From contig CM049321.1 of NCBI GenBank assembly GCA_026874595.1, positions 8,678,979 to 8,742,978 on the forward strand: a stretch of 64,000 bases of DNA, in the 5' to 3' direction. The position numbers were made by a program, and so were the translations under genes. Source of the stretch: Sipunculus nudus. Its lineage: Eukaryota > Annelida > Sipuncula > Golfingiida > Sipunculidae. Below the pieces are notes generated by a model. That model was not told the DNA's origin, did not search any database, and saw only the letters and a program-made list of their open reading frames with translations. Position 1 is the stretch's first letter; the number at the start of each line of letters is the position of its first letter. Positions 26,641 to 40,019 of this stretch are shown in pieces.

Positions 26641-29600
26641 CCATTGTCCTTTTTACCTTTAAGGTTTTCACTTTAAGAGATTACTGTTAAAAATTGAATA
26701 TTTAAGCAAGGGTGGAAACTTTAGGAGAGATTTCTGTCTTTACAGCTTGGGCACAAAGGATACCCAGGCACTGTAATGAAAGGGCTTGATAAATAAAGAA
26801 CTTATCTCACAAAGACATTGCAAACATATGACTATAGAAACAATTTTTTTGCAGTCAGGCAGTATGGTGACTGTCTTACATTTCAATATATAAAAAAAAT
26901 GAAATAATGCAACTTTTGCACAGTGAGGTTCCCCCCTGGATAGCCCTGCAAACAGTCGGTTGCCTGTAAGATTCCTTTAATGTTAATGAGTGTTGGTCGA
27001 AGGAAACCTTGGAACTGGTTTGTTGTAATTTCAAATTAGACCGAAAATCCGGCGCGGGATTGCAACAACCGTTTTAAGGGTTTTCAAATAATTTTTCTTG
27101 CCTTGGCCACTCACTTTCTGGAACAGAGAACCTTTTCTAAGGTTTTCTTATTAGTCTGTCTATATTGGACCCTCCGCTTCCAAATATCTTGGAACCGCCC
27201 CTGGCAATTCATATTAAGATTAAGCCAATAAAGAAGTAGAATTGCCCCTACTTTACAAATTAAAACAGTGTTCAGGAGAATAATCCGACTGACCTGCAAA
27301 TTAGGGCAAATTTGGCTCATCGTCATTTATTTAATTTTGACAACGAACTTAACAAAAAAAACACAACTTTTCCCCACAACTGTCTGCTCATGACCGTTTA
27401 TTTGAAATTGGGAAAAGGAGTCATTTATATTAGTTGCAGTTGCATTAGAAAGTATGTTAGGGCATTATGTAAATATTCATATATTATTAAAAAGGATTTA
27501 CAGTCATATTAGTTTAAAAGTGACGTTAAAGGAAGTGACGTTGTTTTGGCAGGAATTGATGCCATCTTGTCATACTGTTAGGTCGGCAAGATATGACATA
27601 TATATATATATATATAATATATATATGATTAAATGTCTTCATGTTTTCTGACACCTTACTACATTTCTCCTCGCATATCCCTTGTGATGAGAAATGAAGC
27701 CCAGTTTCTGCATGGTGTCAGGTCATGCAATCTGTAAATATATGTAAGGAAAGAAAATTCCAAATACAAAACCAAATTCTGGCCTACATTTAATATTTAC
27801 TTTTGTAGATGCATTTGCAAGTGGATATTTTAAAAATGGATAAAATGACCTTCCTTGTCCTACAATTTGTGCTAAAGGAGCTGTATGAATATTTCATTAC
27901 ATGTGTAACATTTAAAATATGTACGAATAAAGTTTAGATTTTATAAACTATATAGAGTGCTTTACTGCCGTTACCATAAAATATTAATTTACATATATTA
28001 TAAAAAGGTATTTACAGTCATATTAATACGTGATGAATGGCAAATAAAATTTATATCAGGAGTTCATTCCTCAAGAGGGTTTCAGTCATTAATGTTGAAA
28101 GGAGCAGGAACTTGTGATTATAAGTTATTTCTTGGCTCGTTCTACGAAAATGGGTAATCGGATCAATAATCACTTACTGTGAGAACTCCTTGACTTGCAA
28201 ATATTAATTGCCTGGACATATAGTGAAAACTGTAACTGCTCCCAGTAAGACTGCATTGCCTATTATCTAACTAACATTTAATCTGCTTTCTCTTTCAACC
28301 GATGAGTCTTTAAATTTATTTCGTGCCCGTTAGGTGTTGATCCATTAAGATGACTATTTGTAGAGATCTCTGCCACTGTTCTAAACTCTCATATCTCTTC
28401 AAAGTATCCTGCTAAGGGAACTGGCTTGGTTCATTTTGCAGGTTCTTATGCCTAGGTCTCACTAACCACGTTCTGTCTATGGTTCACCATGTTCTTGAAG
28501 TTCGTGAGAGGACTTGGCAGGACGTGGCCTTGACCGTGAGAAAGCGTATGTGGCCGTGTGTGGGTGGTCGTGCGGAGTGCACGTCCTCTTTGAAATGTTC
28601 AAAACGAATGGGGCAGAACGTGTTCCCCGACAGAGAAATGTGCACCCCGTGGCACCTCAATAAAACTGATTTTACTTGTCAACCGTGGAAGCTGAACCAG
28701 GGAAAATCCTCGTCACCTCAGAACCTGGTCCATTGCCGTAGGATACCGTAGGAAAACGTGACTGAACGTTGTTTTAAGCTGCCGTGACACTGCCGTAGAT
28801 ATTAGAAGGTAGATATTAGAAGCACTACCGTAGCGAGAACGAGGCGAGCACTGGGAAGAACGGGGCCCACCCACGTTTTATAACCGCAAGCCACGTTTAC
28901 CGTGGCGATCGTGGTTATTATCATTCCATTATAACCCATTCCAACCGGAACAGGTACACAAAAAATGGCGAAATTACTGAAAAATCATTCTGTCTAATAC
29001 GTGATGAGCGCTAGTTTTATTGATAAGATTTATAAGGCCGTGTAGCTAAAGTGCTGTAATTTATGGAGGGCCATAGCGACTGGCTCTTGTCCTTCATGTT
29101 TCTTATAGTAACCATAAGACCTAGACATTAAGTCACAGTGATGAATATTCTGCAAGCAACTTACCGAAAATATGCGAAAGTGTTTACAGCTGTTATAAAA
29201 AAATTAATCATTGGACCACAAAAATAATTTACCTTATTTACACATATATCCGTATTCAATTCCTCCTCAAAAGATTACATTTTTTTTATGCTGTTGACTT
29301 TTGCACAGAAAATGTTAATGTATACAGAAACATTCGGTAAAGCATTAAATTTAATTGAGCACTTTTAAGATTTACTCTTATTTTCATATATAAAAATTAA
29401 CGTGACTGATGGGAGTTTTATTTAATTAATTTATCAAAATGGTTTTTAAAACCAACTTTTTCTTCTTCTACCACAGGTATAAGCAATGAGCAATGTTTTT
29501 TAATATTTCTTTTTCTGAACCGTATTAGGCAAATAAGAGTAATGGATTCGGCACATGAAATCTAGATAAAATGGGATCACGGATTACATATAAAACATTT

Positions 29601-31298
29601 CATTTTCGAAAAAAAAAACATTTCCGTGGTCGATGCTTGTATATTTTCCTATTCCCTATTTGGAAAGTATCATATAAAATTCCGAGTTCAGGCCTTCTGG
29701 ACACTTTTCTTTGAGGTAATGTTTTCAAATATTATATGATTTAATTATTTAACGGGAGATTAAAACCTGATGATGATAGGAGTGCAGCAAACTCGAAATA
29801 TATTGCCTTACCGAAAATTTCGCCCGATAGAAATGAAAGAAATGCAAAAAGCTGTTTATCTCATTTTCGCATTTTAAAAGATACTGACTGTAGCTGTTGT
29901 ACGATAGACATGTCATGGTACACTCGGGAATTCATTCCAAAATAAGTAAAAACATAACCTTTTTTATACGCTAAAGGGAATATCAAATAAATCACTTCCA
30001 CACATGGAAAATAAAAATGTTCTCGTGGGTTCAGTGGCTTATCCCCGGGAAAGATCCTTACTTTTACCTTATACAATAATAGTATTTAAGACGAAATAGC
30101 ATTTCTAAGGGTAAATACGATTATCTTTATGCTCTATATTGTAAACGATGTCCACAATTTAAATAGAAATAGAAGTAAATTGGGTTTCATTGAGCTTCAT
30201 CATGAATACAATATCCAAATATCGGCGGGGAGACACAAGATACCATCAAACGTGTGGCCTGAAGGGTATCTTTAAGTGAAAACTCGCCAAATCACATTTT
30301 CGATGACCATGACCTTGACCTTCGACCCACAAACAATAGGCTACCAAGACTTAAGGTAGCATACTTATGTAACGGACTTACAGCAATGATAACATTTGAG
30401 AAAATATTGCACAAAATACTAAGTATTTAATTGAAACTGTGACAGTTTTCAGACATATGGTAGTTCGTTCTACGGTAGTGACCCAGCCACATTCATAATC
30501 CCCGTGTCAACAACCGAGAGGAGGTCCCGAATGGCACAGTGAGTATGTCCTTGTCACCAAATCCAAGCGACCTAGGTGGTTTATAGACTATACAGTTCCT
30601 GAAGATGACCTAGTGCTATAAGTTTAACATTTTGAAAAAAAATCATTACTAAAACCTTTAATTTCATAGGTCCTTGCTCTGGCAGCCAGTGTAAGGATTA
30701 CTAGGTGGTAGTTACGTTGTTATGTCTTCCCGTGCCTGAGTAATCATAGCTGCTGTATTCTGTGTGGACCGGAACCTGCTTATCGGCGTTGGTTCTCCAC
30801 CGCTCAGCAAAGAATAACAATGGTCTGGCATCGTGGTTATATTTGTATGGCCTTTACTCGCTAATGACTCCTTGTCTCATTGAGACGTGTGAATTCATCT
30901 GGACTACTAGGTTGATAGTATTACTGCCAGCGCACAGAGATGGAGATATTTTCTTGTTTGACGACAGTTGCTGTTTTTGATGAAATTACTTAAAGTTCGG
31001 CCTTTTTCTCATTTGTTGAAGGTGATATAGTGCCACACGTGTCTCATTGATAATCGCTGCTGAGAAAAATATTTGCATGGGATAAAAAATTTGAAATAAT
31101 GTGCCTAGTCTATACTTTTAGGTACAACAAAAATGGGCAAACCTCCTCAGTATTTGATGATATCCTTTGTGGGACTAAATGAGCTCTCTCTGACCGAATA
31201 TCTGAAGAACATCTCCAACCGTCAGCTCCTAATATAATATGAAATATCCTTGTGACTGCAATATTCTTGTTAGATGCAGGTTCCGCCATCTGTGTTGA
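26641..31298. other. No recognisable gene
   Basis: Includes a short TA array (27598-27627), a duplicated stretch (27454-27500 resembles 27985-28035: 'CATATATTATTAAAAAGG.TTTACAGTCATATTA'), and a GC-richer patch at 28490-28925 with many CGTG words. The GACCTTGACC word near 30310 is frequent in molluscan repeats. Confidence 0.45.
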
Positions 31299-31301
31299 CA
31301 T
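31110..31301 (-). CDS. Possible first coding exon, minus strand
   Basis: An ATG at 31301 opens a 63-codon frame starting MSTQMAEPASNKN, with a possible donor (AAA|GTATAG) at its end. The 'ATGGCGGAA' style start is typical of animal genes. The protein is not recognised. It diverges from the candidate start at 31550. Weakly supported. Confidence 0.22.
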   Translation of the reverse strand: MSTQMAEPASNKNIAVTRIFHIILGADGWRCSSDIRSERAHLVPQRISSNTEEVCPFLLYLKV

Positions 31302-31549
31302 GTTTTTTTTGTAAGCATAAAATAGTGGGACAGAATATTCAATACTTTAATTTTTATGTTATTATAAAGATTTTAAAGGTGTAACGAAATGAGTATAAAT
31401 GAACAATTTCCTTATCTTTGTGTCACAAAATGGATCGTGTCATTTCGTTTCATTTTTATTTCTCGGGGTTAATTTTACCGAATTAGCTGTACATTTGTAT
31501 TTCTTGAGCGAGAAGTGACGCGCCAGTCAGAGCATTGCTTCCTTAAAAC

Positions 31550-31573
31550 ATGGCCGCTTTCAATGATAATTTG
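31550..31573 (+). CDS. Possible first coding exon, plus strand
   Basis: AAACATGGCC is a good start context. Eight codons (MAAFNDNL) lead in frame to a strong donor GTGAGTGC at 31574. A GC-richer stretch with CG dinucleotides precedes it. No downstream exon was identified. Confidence 0.28.
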
Positions 31574-31869
31574 GTGAGTGCACTGCAGGCTTTTGTATAA
31601 TCACTTTCGGGATCTAGTTGTGCCTTTTGCCTTGTTAAAAGCGATCGCTTTAAAATTACCATGATTTGTTCCTAGCCTATGTATTTTAAGCGTGCTTATG
31701 AATATAGATTGGCCATAGTAGGAAAAGCAGGCCATTCATTGTATTCGTCTGAAAATTATATATAAACCTCCTGGGTAGAAGAGCATTTAAGAACGTGCAG
31801 ACAATTTTTTGGGGGTTAGACACAAAGTGGAGCCTGCAGAAACACGAAGTGCCGTCCACCCCAGATCAG

Positions 31870-32378
31870 TGAGGTGCCGCTGCCCAGTGACCAGAGAGGT
31901 GTCAAGAGAGGTGCTGTCGCCCAGTGACCAGAGAGGTGTCAAGAGAGGTGCTGTCGCCCAATGACCAGAGAGGTGCTGTTGCCCAGTAACAACAGAGGAC
32001 TCCAGTGAGGTGCCGCTGCCCAGTGACCAGTGATATGCTGTCCAATGAGGTGTCGCTGCCCAGTGACCAGTGATGTACGGCAGACCAGTTACTAGTGATG
32101 TGCTGTCCATTTTGGTTCTGTCCAGTGAGGCGTTGCCAGTGAGGTGGTGTCCAGTGACGTCCAGAGTGGTACTCTCCAGTATGGTAATGTCCAGCAAGGT
32201 GCTGTTTAGCGAGGTGCTGTCTTGCGAGGTACTGTCCGGCGAGCTGCTGTCCGGTAAGGTGCTGTTGAGCGAGGTACTGTTCAGTGTGGTGCTGTCTAGT
32301 GAGGTAATGTCCAGCGAATTGCTGCAATTGAGGTGTTTTCTTGCGGGGTTTCCAGTGAAGTGCTGTCATCCGGGGTCC
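31870..32378 (+). repeat. Minisatellite: 15-bp units and a longer compound unit
   Basis: From about 32090, 15-bp units of the type GTGCTGTCCAGTGAG repeat about 18 times; read as protein they give VLSSE-type pentapeptides. From 31870 to 32080, longer units built of GCCCAGTGACCAG, AGAGGTGTCAAG and GAGGTGCTGTCG alternate. Frames stay open on both strands because of the unit length, not because of coding. Confidence 0.88.
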
Positions 32379-34106
32379 AGAATCATTATTCCAAGAGATC
32401 TAGAGACTGATAGAGACTGTACTTTTACTATAGCTATGATCTAGTTCATACCAGTGTATCTCGTATAAGACTGGGAACCGATCTGGTAGGTAATTTTGAT
32501 CTCTGTATCTTTTACGTTCTTTTAATTTTCTCTTGTTGTTTAAACCGTTGACTTGTGATTTGTTGTGTGTCTGAGCACTGATACGTTGAGTGCACCACCA
32601 AAACTTCACAATCTCTAAAGGGAACCTGGTCCGTCACTTTGTAAAGGCACCAGAAAGGAGTAACGTTTAGCGTGTAACACATTGCATATATGTTATGTCT
32701 TCAGAAACTGCCGCTCTATGGGCGCCACATTTTATGGGAATATTTATCCTAAGACTTGAATGTCACTGTTAGCTTCTGGTGTCATCACTGATATTTACTC
32801 AGTTTTCCTGAGTAAAATGATATTTCCCGCTACTTTTTGTAAATAACTTTTCTGTTCAACTTTTCAAGTAAGAAAACATTAACAGTTTTGGTTTTATGTA
32901 AAGATCAAGCATTCCTATACAGTTAGTTGAATTAAATGAGTATCATTTGGAAGAATTTTTTATCAAAGTGACAGGTATATGACATTTTGATTTTTTCAGT
33001 GTTCCATTTTATGTATTTGCTTATTAAATGAGTAAATGAGTATGTGTTGTTCGTTATATAATATTGACAATGTAACTTGTATTAGAATGCAAACCACGGT
33101 TGTTGCCACTTACATTAACCTAGTTTCTGTGAGCCAACATGGTATAATAAACTTTTTTTCTAAATGTCATGCAGATTTTAGCGATGTATGTGCCGCCACT
33201 TTTGCTATACGGAAACGAAAATATATTTTCATTCACATCGGTATTATTTCATTATTACCCTCTATCATGCACATAGTTTTGAACAGAGAGTATTTAAAGA
33301 CCCTTTTTCAGATCTCCTTTTGGGAATGATCATCTACACACTTCTGCTATTTGTGTGACAACTACAGCAAATAAACATTATGCCTGATTAATCCAGTATT
33401 AATATACAGACAGGATCTGGACTGCTCTCAAACCAAATAAAACAATTTGGTCACTGTATTTGTGCTGTGCCTACTGGCAGTGTATGCGATTCAGCTGATC
33501 GTCATGCCCGATAGACATTTGTTTCCGACATTTCCTACCTAGCTGTGCAACAGTGAAGCAACCAATAGGCCTATCTAGGTTCTCTTTGAGAATTACGTAG
33601 TCTCATTCAGTATTCAAGTTTCATTTTTAGTTACAATTGTATTTTATATACAAAGAGGTCCAATAATGTTTAAAAAAACGGATATCACGGACTTTAACAC
33701 TTTTTAAACCGGCAATTGTCCGCGTTAGTCCATGCAATATTTGCCCTGTTCTTACTTCTTTAGTGGTGATACTGCAGGGATTAAGTTACAGGATTTGTAT
33801 GTAACAAATGTAGCGTTACCATTGGGTAAAGCGTGCAGATTCAGTGTGATTCACAAGTAAAAGCATTAAACGATCAGAAAATGCCGATCGTTCAAACACT
33901 GATATCAGTATGCGGCAAAAATGTAACTTACAATGAGTGCTTTGAACTTCAACACATTAAATGAATATATGACGTTTTACATGTAGCAACAATTAATTGA
34001 TACGAAAGAGAACACTTCATCCATGTTAATTGCAATTTATGCCAATGTGTAAAATCATAGTCCTTGCGAATGAAATAGCTATAGTTATGTCTAACAAATG
34101 AAATCA
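32379..34106. other. No recognisable gene
   Basis: AT-rich spacer between the minisatellite and the lectin exons; it should contain the lectin 3' UTR at its right edge. No other signal seen. Confidence 0.45.
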
Positions 34107-34970
34107 TTAGAATTCTTTACATTCTGCAGACATTTCACACAATCCATAGAAATTCTGGGTTTTAAATGTACAATCCCAGCTCCAGCTCTTCCACACGTTA
34201 ATGATCATGTAATCGCATAGAATTCCATCTAACAAGCCTTCAATCCAATTCTCGAACTTTACTTCCTTCCCACTGGCCGCCCATGACCATTTTCGCCTAA
34301 AGATATCGTACCTTCCGCTGGTCCAGTACATCAGACCTTTGATTCCTGGAATAGCAGTTAATAAAGATATCACAACTGACACTTTACATGCTATCGTCAC
34401 TTGGGACTTTCTGGTGTACATTTCAAGTGAGAAATAGTGGCAACCTACGGACAATATTTTATATAGCTATCATATAAAAAGAGAGGAAATTATCGTAATA
34501 GCAGAAATTAAATAATCTCAAACATATATCAAGTGTGCGATACAAACCTTATTTTATCATACTATTAACATAATTGTGTCTTTTCATATCAGGTATGATT
34601 TTGTGCCATCTTACTGATGATTTTTTGTTATTTATCCTAAAAAATACAATCTTGTCGTTAAAGCTTGTATTAAATCATCTCAATCAAAAATAAGAGGCTT
34701 GCGTTATAAACAAAGCTGAACCTTTCCCTGTCTTTATCATAATAAATAATATCCTAATATATTTACAGTTGTGTACATCTAGCAACAAACCGAGTTTCTT
34801 GATATGTTCCTGTTCCTCTCTCGTCTCTATGCTCACGAGGTCACCACCAGCTGCTTTACATCTGTCTCGCGAGAGTTCCCATGTTAAAGACGTCTCCATG
34901 ATGTTGTAGCAAGAACGTCCAAGTCTCCCTTTCTTTATAAAAAAATGATTCCAGCCTTCGGGACAAAGGC
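34107..34970 (-). CDS. C-type lectin-like protein, last two exons
   Basis: On the minus strand, exon 34970-34767 (acceptor ATAAACAG, donor ACT|GTAAAT) joins exon 34336-34107 (acceptor ATCAAAG), ending in TAA. The join creates a Cys codon and reads '..DVHNCLMYWTSGRYD..', the usual layout of perlucin-like domains. Visible landmarks are CPEGWNHFF at the start, a CY pair, 'LTWELSRDRCKAAGGDLVSIE', the FENW turn, and the closing cysteines in WDC and YGLCEM. No EPN or QPD calcium/sugar motif is present after the KEVKFENW strand, and the WND site reads SWD, so calcium-dependent sugar binding may be lost. The family is usually secreted and binds glycans in immunity or biomineralisation. The exon with the signal peptide was not found; the preceding exon must end in phase 1. 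The acceptor has a weak pyrimidine tract: the better-looking CCAG 10 bp upstream would create a stop. Confidence 0.72.
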
Positions 34971-36707
34971 CTGTTTATAACATAGAGTGGTTTACTAATT
35001 GAATAAAAGTGTTGGGACCGTTCACAAGAATCTTAAAACAGAAATGATTCAATCGGAAACTAGATTAAAATGGCTTTGCTAGTCCCCTGCCCCAACAACT
35101 GTTAACATGTGAAGAAACATACACAAACAGCGCACACAATTATGTAGGGGTAAACGCAAAATAAGTTAAACTAGGAGAAGTTACCACTGTAAAATATTTT
35201 GACAAAGCCAAGGTGACTAGTTTTCAAACTCACTCAAGAACTTGATGATGTAATTTGTGTATAAATTTGGACTGGAAGATTTGGAATACTTCAAAATTAA
35301 TTGCAATCATAAGAAATTATACATGGACGAGGAAAACTACATCAACATGTCTTCTCTAAAGAGGATGACGAGACATAATTATAATGTCATACAAGATAGC
35401 CTAGATATAACGTGTCTTGTTTACGCACTGATTAGAAACAGTAAAAAGATTTCCACCGTCGTTCATGGGGTTGGAATGAACCACAAGAATTGAAATAAAT
35501 GGATTGTTTCCAATATTTGATACTGTCATTTGTGCAAAATTGTAGGATCTGTTGCAAAATATCTCATGAACGGCATTTTAAATCAAACAGCTGACATGTG
35601 TATGCAGGTACAGGTAACGCCAAATGTGTTAACATGTTTCTGCAAGGCTAAATGTCAATTTCGCTGATCACAGATTTTGAAAATTTTAGATGTTTGCATA
35701 TAAGATATTATGTCACCAAATTTTACTGGCCCAAGGCCGAAAGGGTATTTTAGATTAACAAAAACTATTTTATTGCTATTCCCTATCAAGAATACCCTTC
35801 TCTCTCTTGAAAATGACAGGCTCCATCTACCATGGTGATACCTAGTAGGGCACAATTCGTAGCCATGAGACATTGGATGTTCAAACTGTATATCAAGAAC
35901 AGATAGGTTGTGGTTAACCCTTCTTGAGAAGCAAAAATTTTGGTCAGTGTGTCCTATGTTAAGAGCCTTTACTAGTGTAATGAAAACGATCTTGTTAAAA
36001 ACCCATGTACCCGCTGGCATATATGCATATATAAATGAACATTTATGCGGGAGTAATGAAGGCAAAATGACTTAAGTCTATTCTAATGTCAGGTGTGTAG
36101 GACACTAAGATCCATTGTGCCGCTACAATTATATACAACTAAAAGCAAATACACATGGGTTTTTAAGCTTTTTCTCACCCATGGAAACATTCTTATATAC
36201 GCGGTGTATGTATATATATATGTGTGTGTGTGTGTGTATGTGTCAATCCCAGATTCCGATTGGGATTCTCTGCGGCCTAAATCCTAATCTTTAATCAACG
36301 AAGAGATTAATTCCCAGCCTATTCAATTAGCTTGTGGCTAAACTTTCCCATGATCAAGCTCAGGACTCTATCTATATGAAGTACACAAAGTGAAATAAAA
36401 TGATATTCATTAAATGTTTCATATTGCTTGGTTTAGATACAATGTTATTATTTAAATTAATACGGTATATAGGTAATGTTGCAATTTCAGCATAATAAAA
36501 TTATTAATTATATAAATTTGTATTACAAACTTTTACAGGAGTCATTTAATATTTTTAATTAAATTTTATGATTTAATAAAATATCATTTATCTATGTATA
36601 CACGGCACTGACTGTCAATGTTACTTAATTATTCAGCCTAAATAATACAATTCTTTCATATGTGAACAAATATTGATATAAATGGTAAAAGCTTCAGACA
36701 TCTTAAA

Positions 36708-36757
<50 letters not shown>

Positions 36758-38633
36758 ATACAAGCTATACAAGCAAAGAAAGGGAGTATTATTCTCTTAT
36801 TCCATTAATTAATTCTTCGTCAGGTATCTATCCTACTCAGGGTTTTCATTGTATCTATTCATTTAATCAAATAACTCTATTAATAAGAAAAAACAAGGGG
36901 TATAAATTTTTTTATGATGAAATGAGAAAGTTAATAAGTAGCCTGACGTCAGGTGAAATATTGCTTCTCATAGTCTGAATCAGGTTCGGCTGGACCAGAT
37001 CCCGTTGGGATTTTCGACTCGACAGATTCACGATCGTTTTTTGGTCTGAGCCAACCAGCGATTGGTGTAGACTAAATCCCAATCCCGTGCGGCCTAACAC
37101 CCTATGGGGGTTTGGACAGTATCACATCCCGATCGAGATTCATTCATCCCTAAATTAGTCTTCCCAAATCGGTCTGGAACAATTCTCGATTAGTCAAAAT
37201 CGGGATCTGGGCCTGGATATGTACCGCAGAACAAGAAATTAAATGTACCGTTGCATAATGGTTTCGACGCAGTTTTCTCGCCTGTATGTCGTAAGAGACT
37301 CATGACTTTAGACAAAGTCTTAAGCAGGAATGGATCCTTGCAGCGGTCCTTGCACATGTCTGCACAACGAGGACCAAGTATGTTGTTTTCCCTCTTTTGT
37401 ACTGCTGAATATTGGTCATTGCCCAAACTGAATACAATTCTTGCTGAACATAAAATACCTATAAGAACAATATCTATATCTTAACAGGTTATATGTTCTG
37501 CATTAAGTCAAGTATTTATAGGTTTGTAAATGTAATTGACTGTGAGTGTAAAGAATTACGTAATTTTGATAAGTTTTATGTTTGTCATTATATCTTACCT
37601 GACATAGCTGTTAGGCTGATTTGATTGAACCACATGCTCCGAATTGGAGATCTCAGAAAACAACTGGACATTATATGTCCATAACTCTACAGGTCGATAC
37701 GGCCCTGTATTAAAAATAAACATTTAATAAGATGGAAAAGAGCTGGACCTTCAACCAATTCACTTAAAAATATATATTAAAAATATTTCATTTGTGTAAC
37801 AAGAAGCTCCCGCTAGGATGATCCTAATCCAACACTGCTAGGTAAGCCAACACACTTATCTTTGGCAACTACTCCAAATCAATTTAAAAGTCCTATGTAA
37901 CATTAGGATAGATCCCTGTGAATTAAAAATGTACTATGTTAATGGTAATAGGCTTTATAATTTCATGGATGATATCTTTGGTATCTTGTTAACCCTACAC
38001 AAATTTACTATTGCAGACAGGCGAACAAAATAACTAAGGGTAAAACATAATACCGCTCGCTAACTGGGGAATGTTGATTAATATGAGTTAATTGAAGTGA
38101 GTTTAATCGAATGTTCTGGCCCTGGTTAAAAAGTGTTGGCTTTTATTCTTGTTACAGGTATCGTAAATTTTATGTATGTCAGAAATGAAAATAATGTTAG
38201 GAGATGATTTCGCTGCCTCACATACACCTTACCATCTCAGCTGCAGAATGTACCAAACCTTCACGTGACTGACTTCAAACCAATCATTGTGCGCCATGTG
38301 GAGCCCAAGACATCTGCATTAGTCATGTAAAGGATCCACAATCAATCAGCTCGTGCATTGTTTCTAGGTGTCTGTGCTATTAAATCATAATTCTATTACT
38401 CTTTTTACACGAAACCCGACACGTTAAATCGATGTTATTTCAAACAGATGTCATCCTCTGCAGTATTTTGGCTGATTGTTGTATTGGAAGCAATGAATAT
38501 ATAGACTTTGATGATTTGCAGTAATATAAAATGGTTACAATAGAAAGGACATTTGAACATGTAATCAAAGATTGAAATGTGTTCACAGATGTATAGAAGT
38601 TGAAAGACCAGGCCCGATCCATATAAATATCTG
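34971..38633. other. Unassigned; lectin upstream exons should lie here
   Basis: A 136-codon minus-strand frame at 36065-35655 starts with a fairly hydrophobic segment (WVFNKIVFITLVKAL) but has no known domain. Simple repeats are a GT run at 36222-36241 and a TA array at 36711-36755. A word 'GCGGCCTAA' next to 'GATTGGGAT'/'AATCCCAATC' occurs at 36257-36290 and 37062-37100, hinting at a dispersed repeat. Confidence 0.4.
36711..36755. repeat. (TA)n microsatellite
   Basis: About 22 uninterrupted TA units. Confidence 0.95.
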
Positions 38634-39124
38634 TCAAAGGTGTTTCACTAAAAAAACAAGCTGTGGTACTCCCAGTGACGGTACCATTACCAGTACCATG
38701 GGCATACATACGGTCTTTGTTTGATTTGATATAGTTTGATGTGACACACCGTTGCCACACGTTAAACTAATCAGTGTCAGCCAAACCTGTACAGAAGGTG
38801 CACACAGTACAAGGCCATTCGAGTACATAAGATGATTTATGGTTGTTCTATAAATGCCACATCATTATCTGTTTGGTAAAATAATGTTGAGGTCATCCTT
38901 GTAAAAATTAAAAAGGTGATAATATACCAACCTGTCGGCCACTATTAGTCGATTTAAAATAAGATGATATGAGATTTCCATCCAACAGATATTCTTTGGT
39001 GAAGGTACCAAAATATAATATTCTTACTAAATATAAGGATATCCATCCATTATCTAGTTTTCGAAACAAATTTGTCTGACAAATTCTATCAAATGTTGCC
39101 AATGCATCAAAATGCCTCAATTGT
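38634..39124 (-). CDS. Two possible exons of an unknown protein
   Basis: On the minus strand, 39124-38932 is bounded by an excellent acceptor (CTCTTCTTTTTAG) and a donor (CAG|GTTGGT), and is open throughout (64 codons, includes WISLYLVRILYFG and EYLLDGNLISSYF). A 145-bp gap later, acceptor CTTCTGTACAG at 38787 opens a frame in the matching phase with SLTCGNGVSHQTISNQTK. The frame ends at 38634; donors such as CTG|GTAATG lie inside. The protein is not recognised. Paired splice sites with matching phase are the only support. Confidence 0.32.
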
Positions 39125-39319
39125 CTAAAAAGAAGAGGTACAGTTTTTTTTTTTAAATAACAATTATAATACTTATAAATAATAATAATAATAATCATAA
39201 TGATTAAAACAAACTCTGATGTTAACATATAATATTGACTTACATTTTATTTATAAAAAAAAGATTAACCGAGGAATTAGTTCATACAATATGTGAACCC
39301 TATTGTACCAGTATCAATA

Positions 39320-39797
39320 CATTGTTCCTGCCAAAGTTAGCGTCATTTGCTTAAAGTCCCATTCAAAAGAGAACTCGTAGAAATCAACGGACGCATACTG
39401 CGGTCCGCTGTCACTTATAACGACTCCCGGGTATACATATCGCGCCAACTGGACGTAAGGTTTGTGAGTGAATGCATGCTGCAGATGTTATGTATCTGAT
39501 TTCGTGAACCTCAACGAATCCGCAGTGACAGTGTACTAAAAAATGGAATTTTCTTTTGTTCCAACCTGCTACCCTTTGAAACTGACGATGGGGCTGTTCA
39601 CCTGGCTTCAACGTCTCCTTCTGCTGAGCTGCTTCATATGTTTGACATGATTTACAGTTCTTCATTGTTTGTATGATCTCAGCGGGCCACTCTCGGAGCG
39701 TGGATTCCATAATTAAAAGAGACTGGTTGATTCCCCAATCCGAGCTCTCATTTGCTTTTGGATGATCGCTCCTCCTTACCGGAAAAAATATTCGCAT
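39320..39797 (-). pseudogene. Gypsy integrase remnant
   Basis: A minus-strand open stretch from 39797 holds the zinc-binding tail CKSCQTYEAAQQKETLKPG preceded by a WPAEIIQTMKN word. In another frame at about 39420-39330 the catalytic-core words VVISDSGPQYAS and YEFSFEWDF appear. The C-terminal third of the integrase is missing, marking the truncated end of the element. Confidence 0.8.
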
Positions 39798-40019
39798 GGC
39801 ATCATTGTTGCATGATGACCTTCTTCAATTCCTAAATGTGTAATTCGCTCTAGTCAGTTTCTTTATTTCTTGTGATTGTCAATCATGACTGCCTCAACGG
39901 CATAACCATCAGAGTCCGCAGCTGTATTATTTAAATACACTCTCTACAACAAGTCACTAATTCACATTTCTTGGCCTTTTCTATATTTGAGATCAACCTC
40001 ATTTAACTATTATCATATT

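Noticed and set aside
31787-32444. Three overlapping frames of 124-155 codons on both strands
   Set aside because: They come from the 15-bp minisatellite, which keeps frames open on both strands; no recognised domain or splice support.
35655-36065. 136-codon minus-strand frame as the missing lectin 5' exon
   Set aside because: No clear signal peptide, no donor in phase 1 and no known domain; left unassigned.
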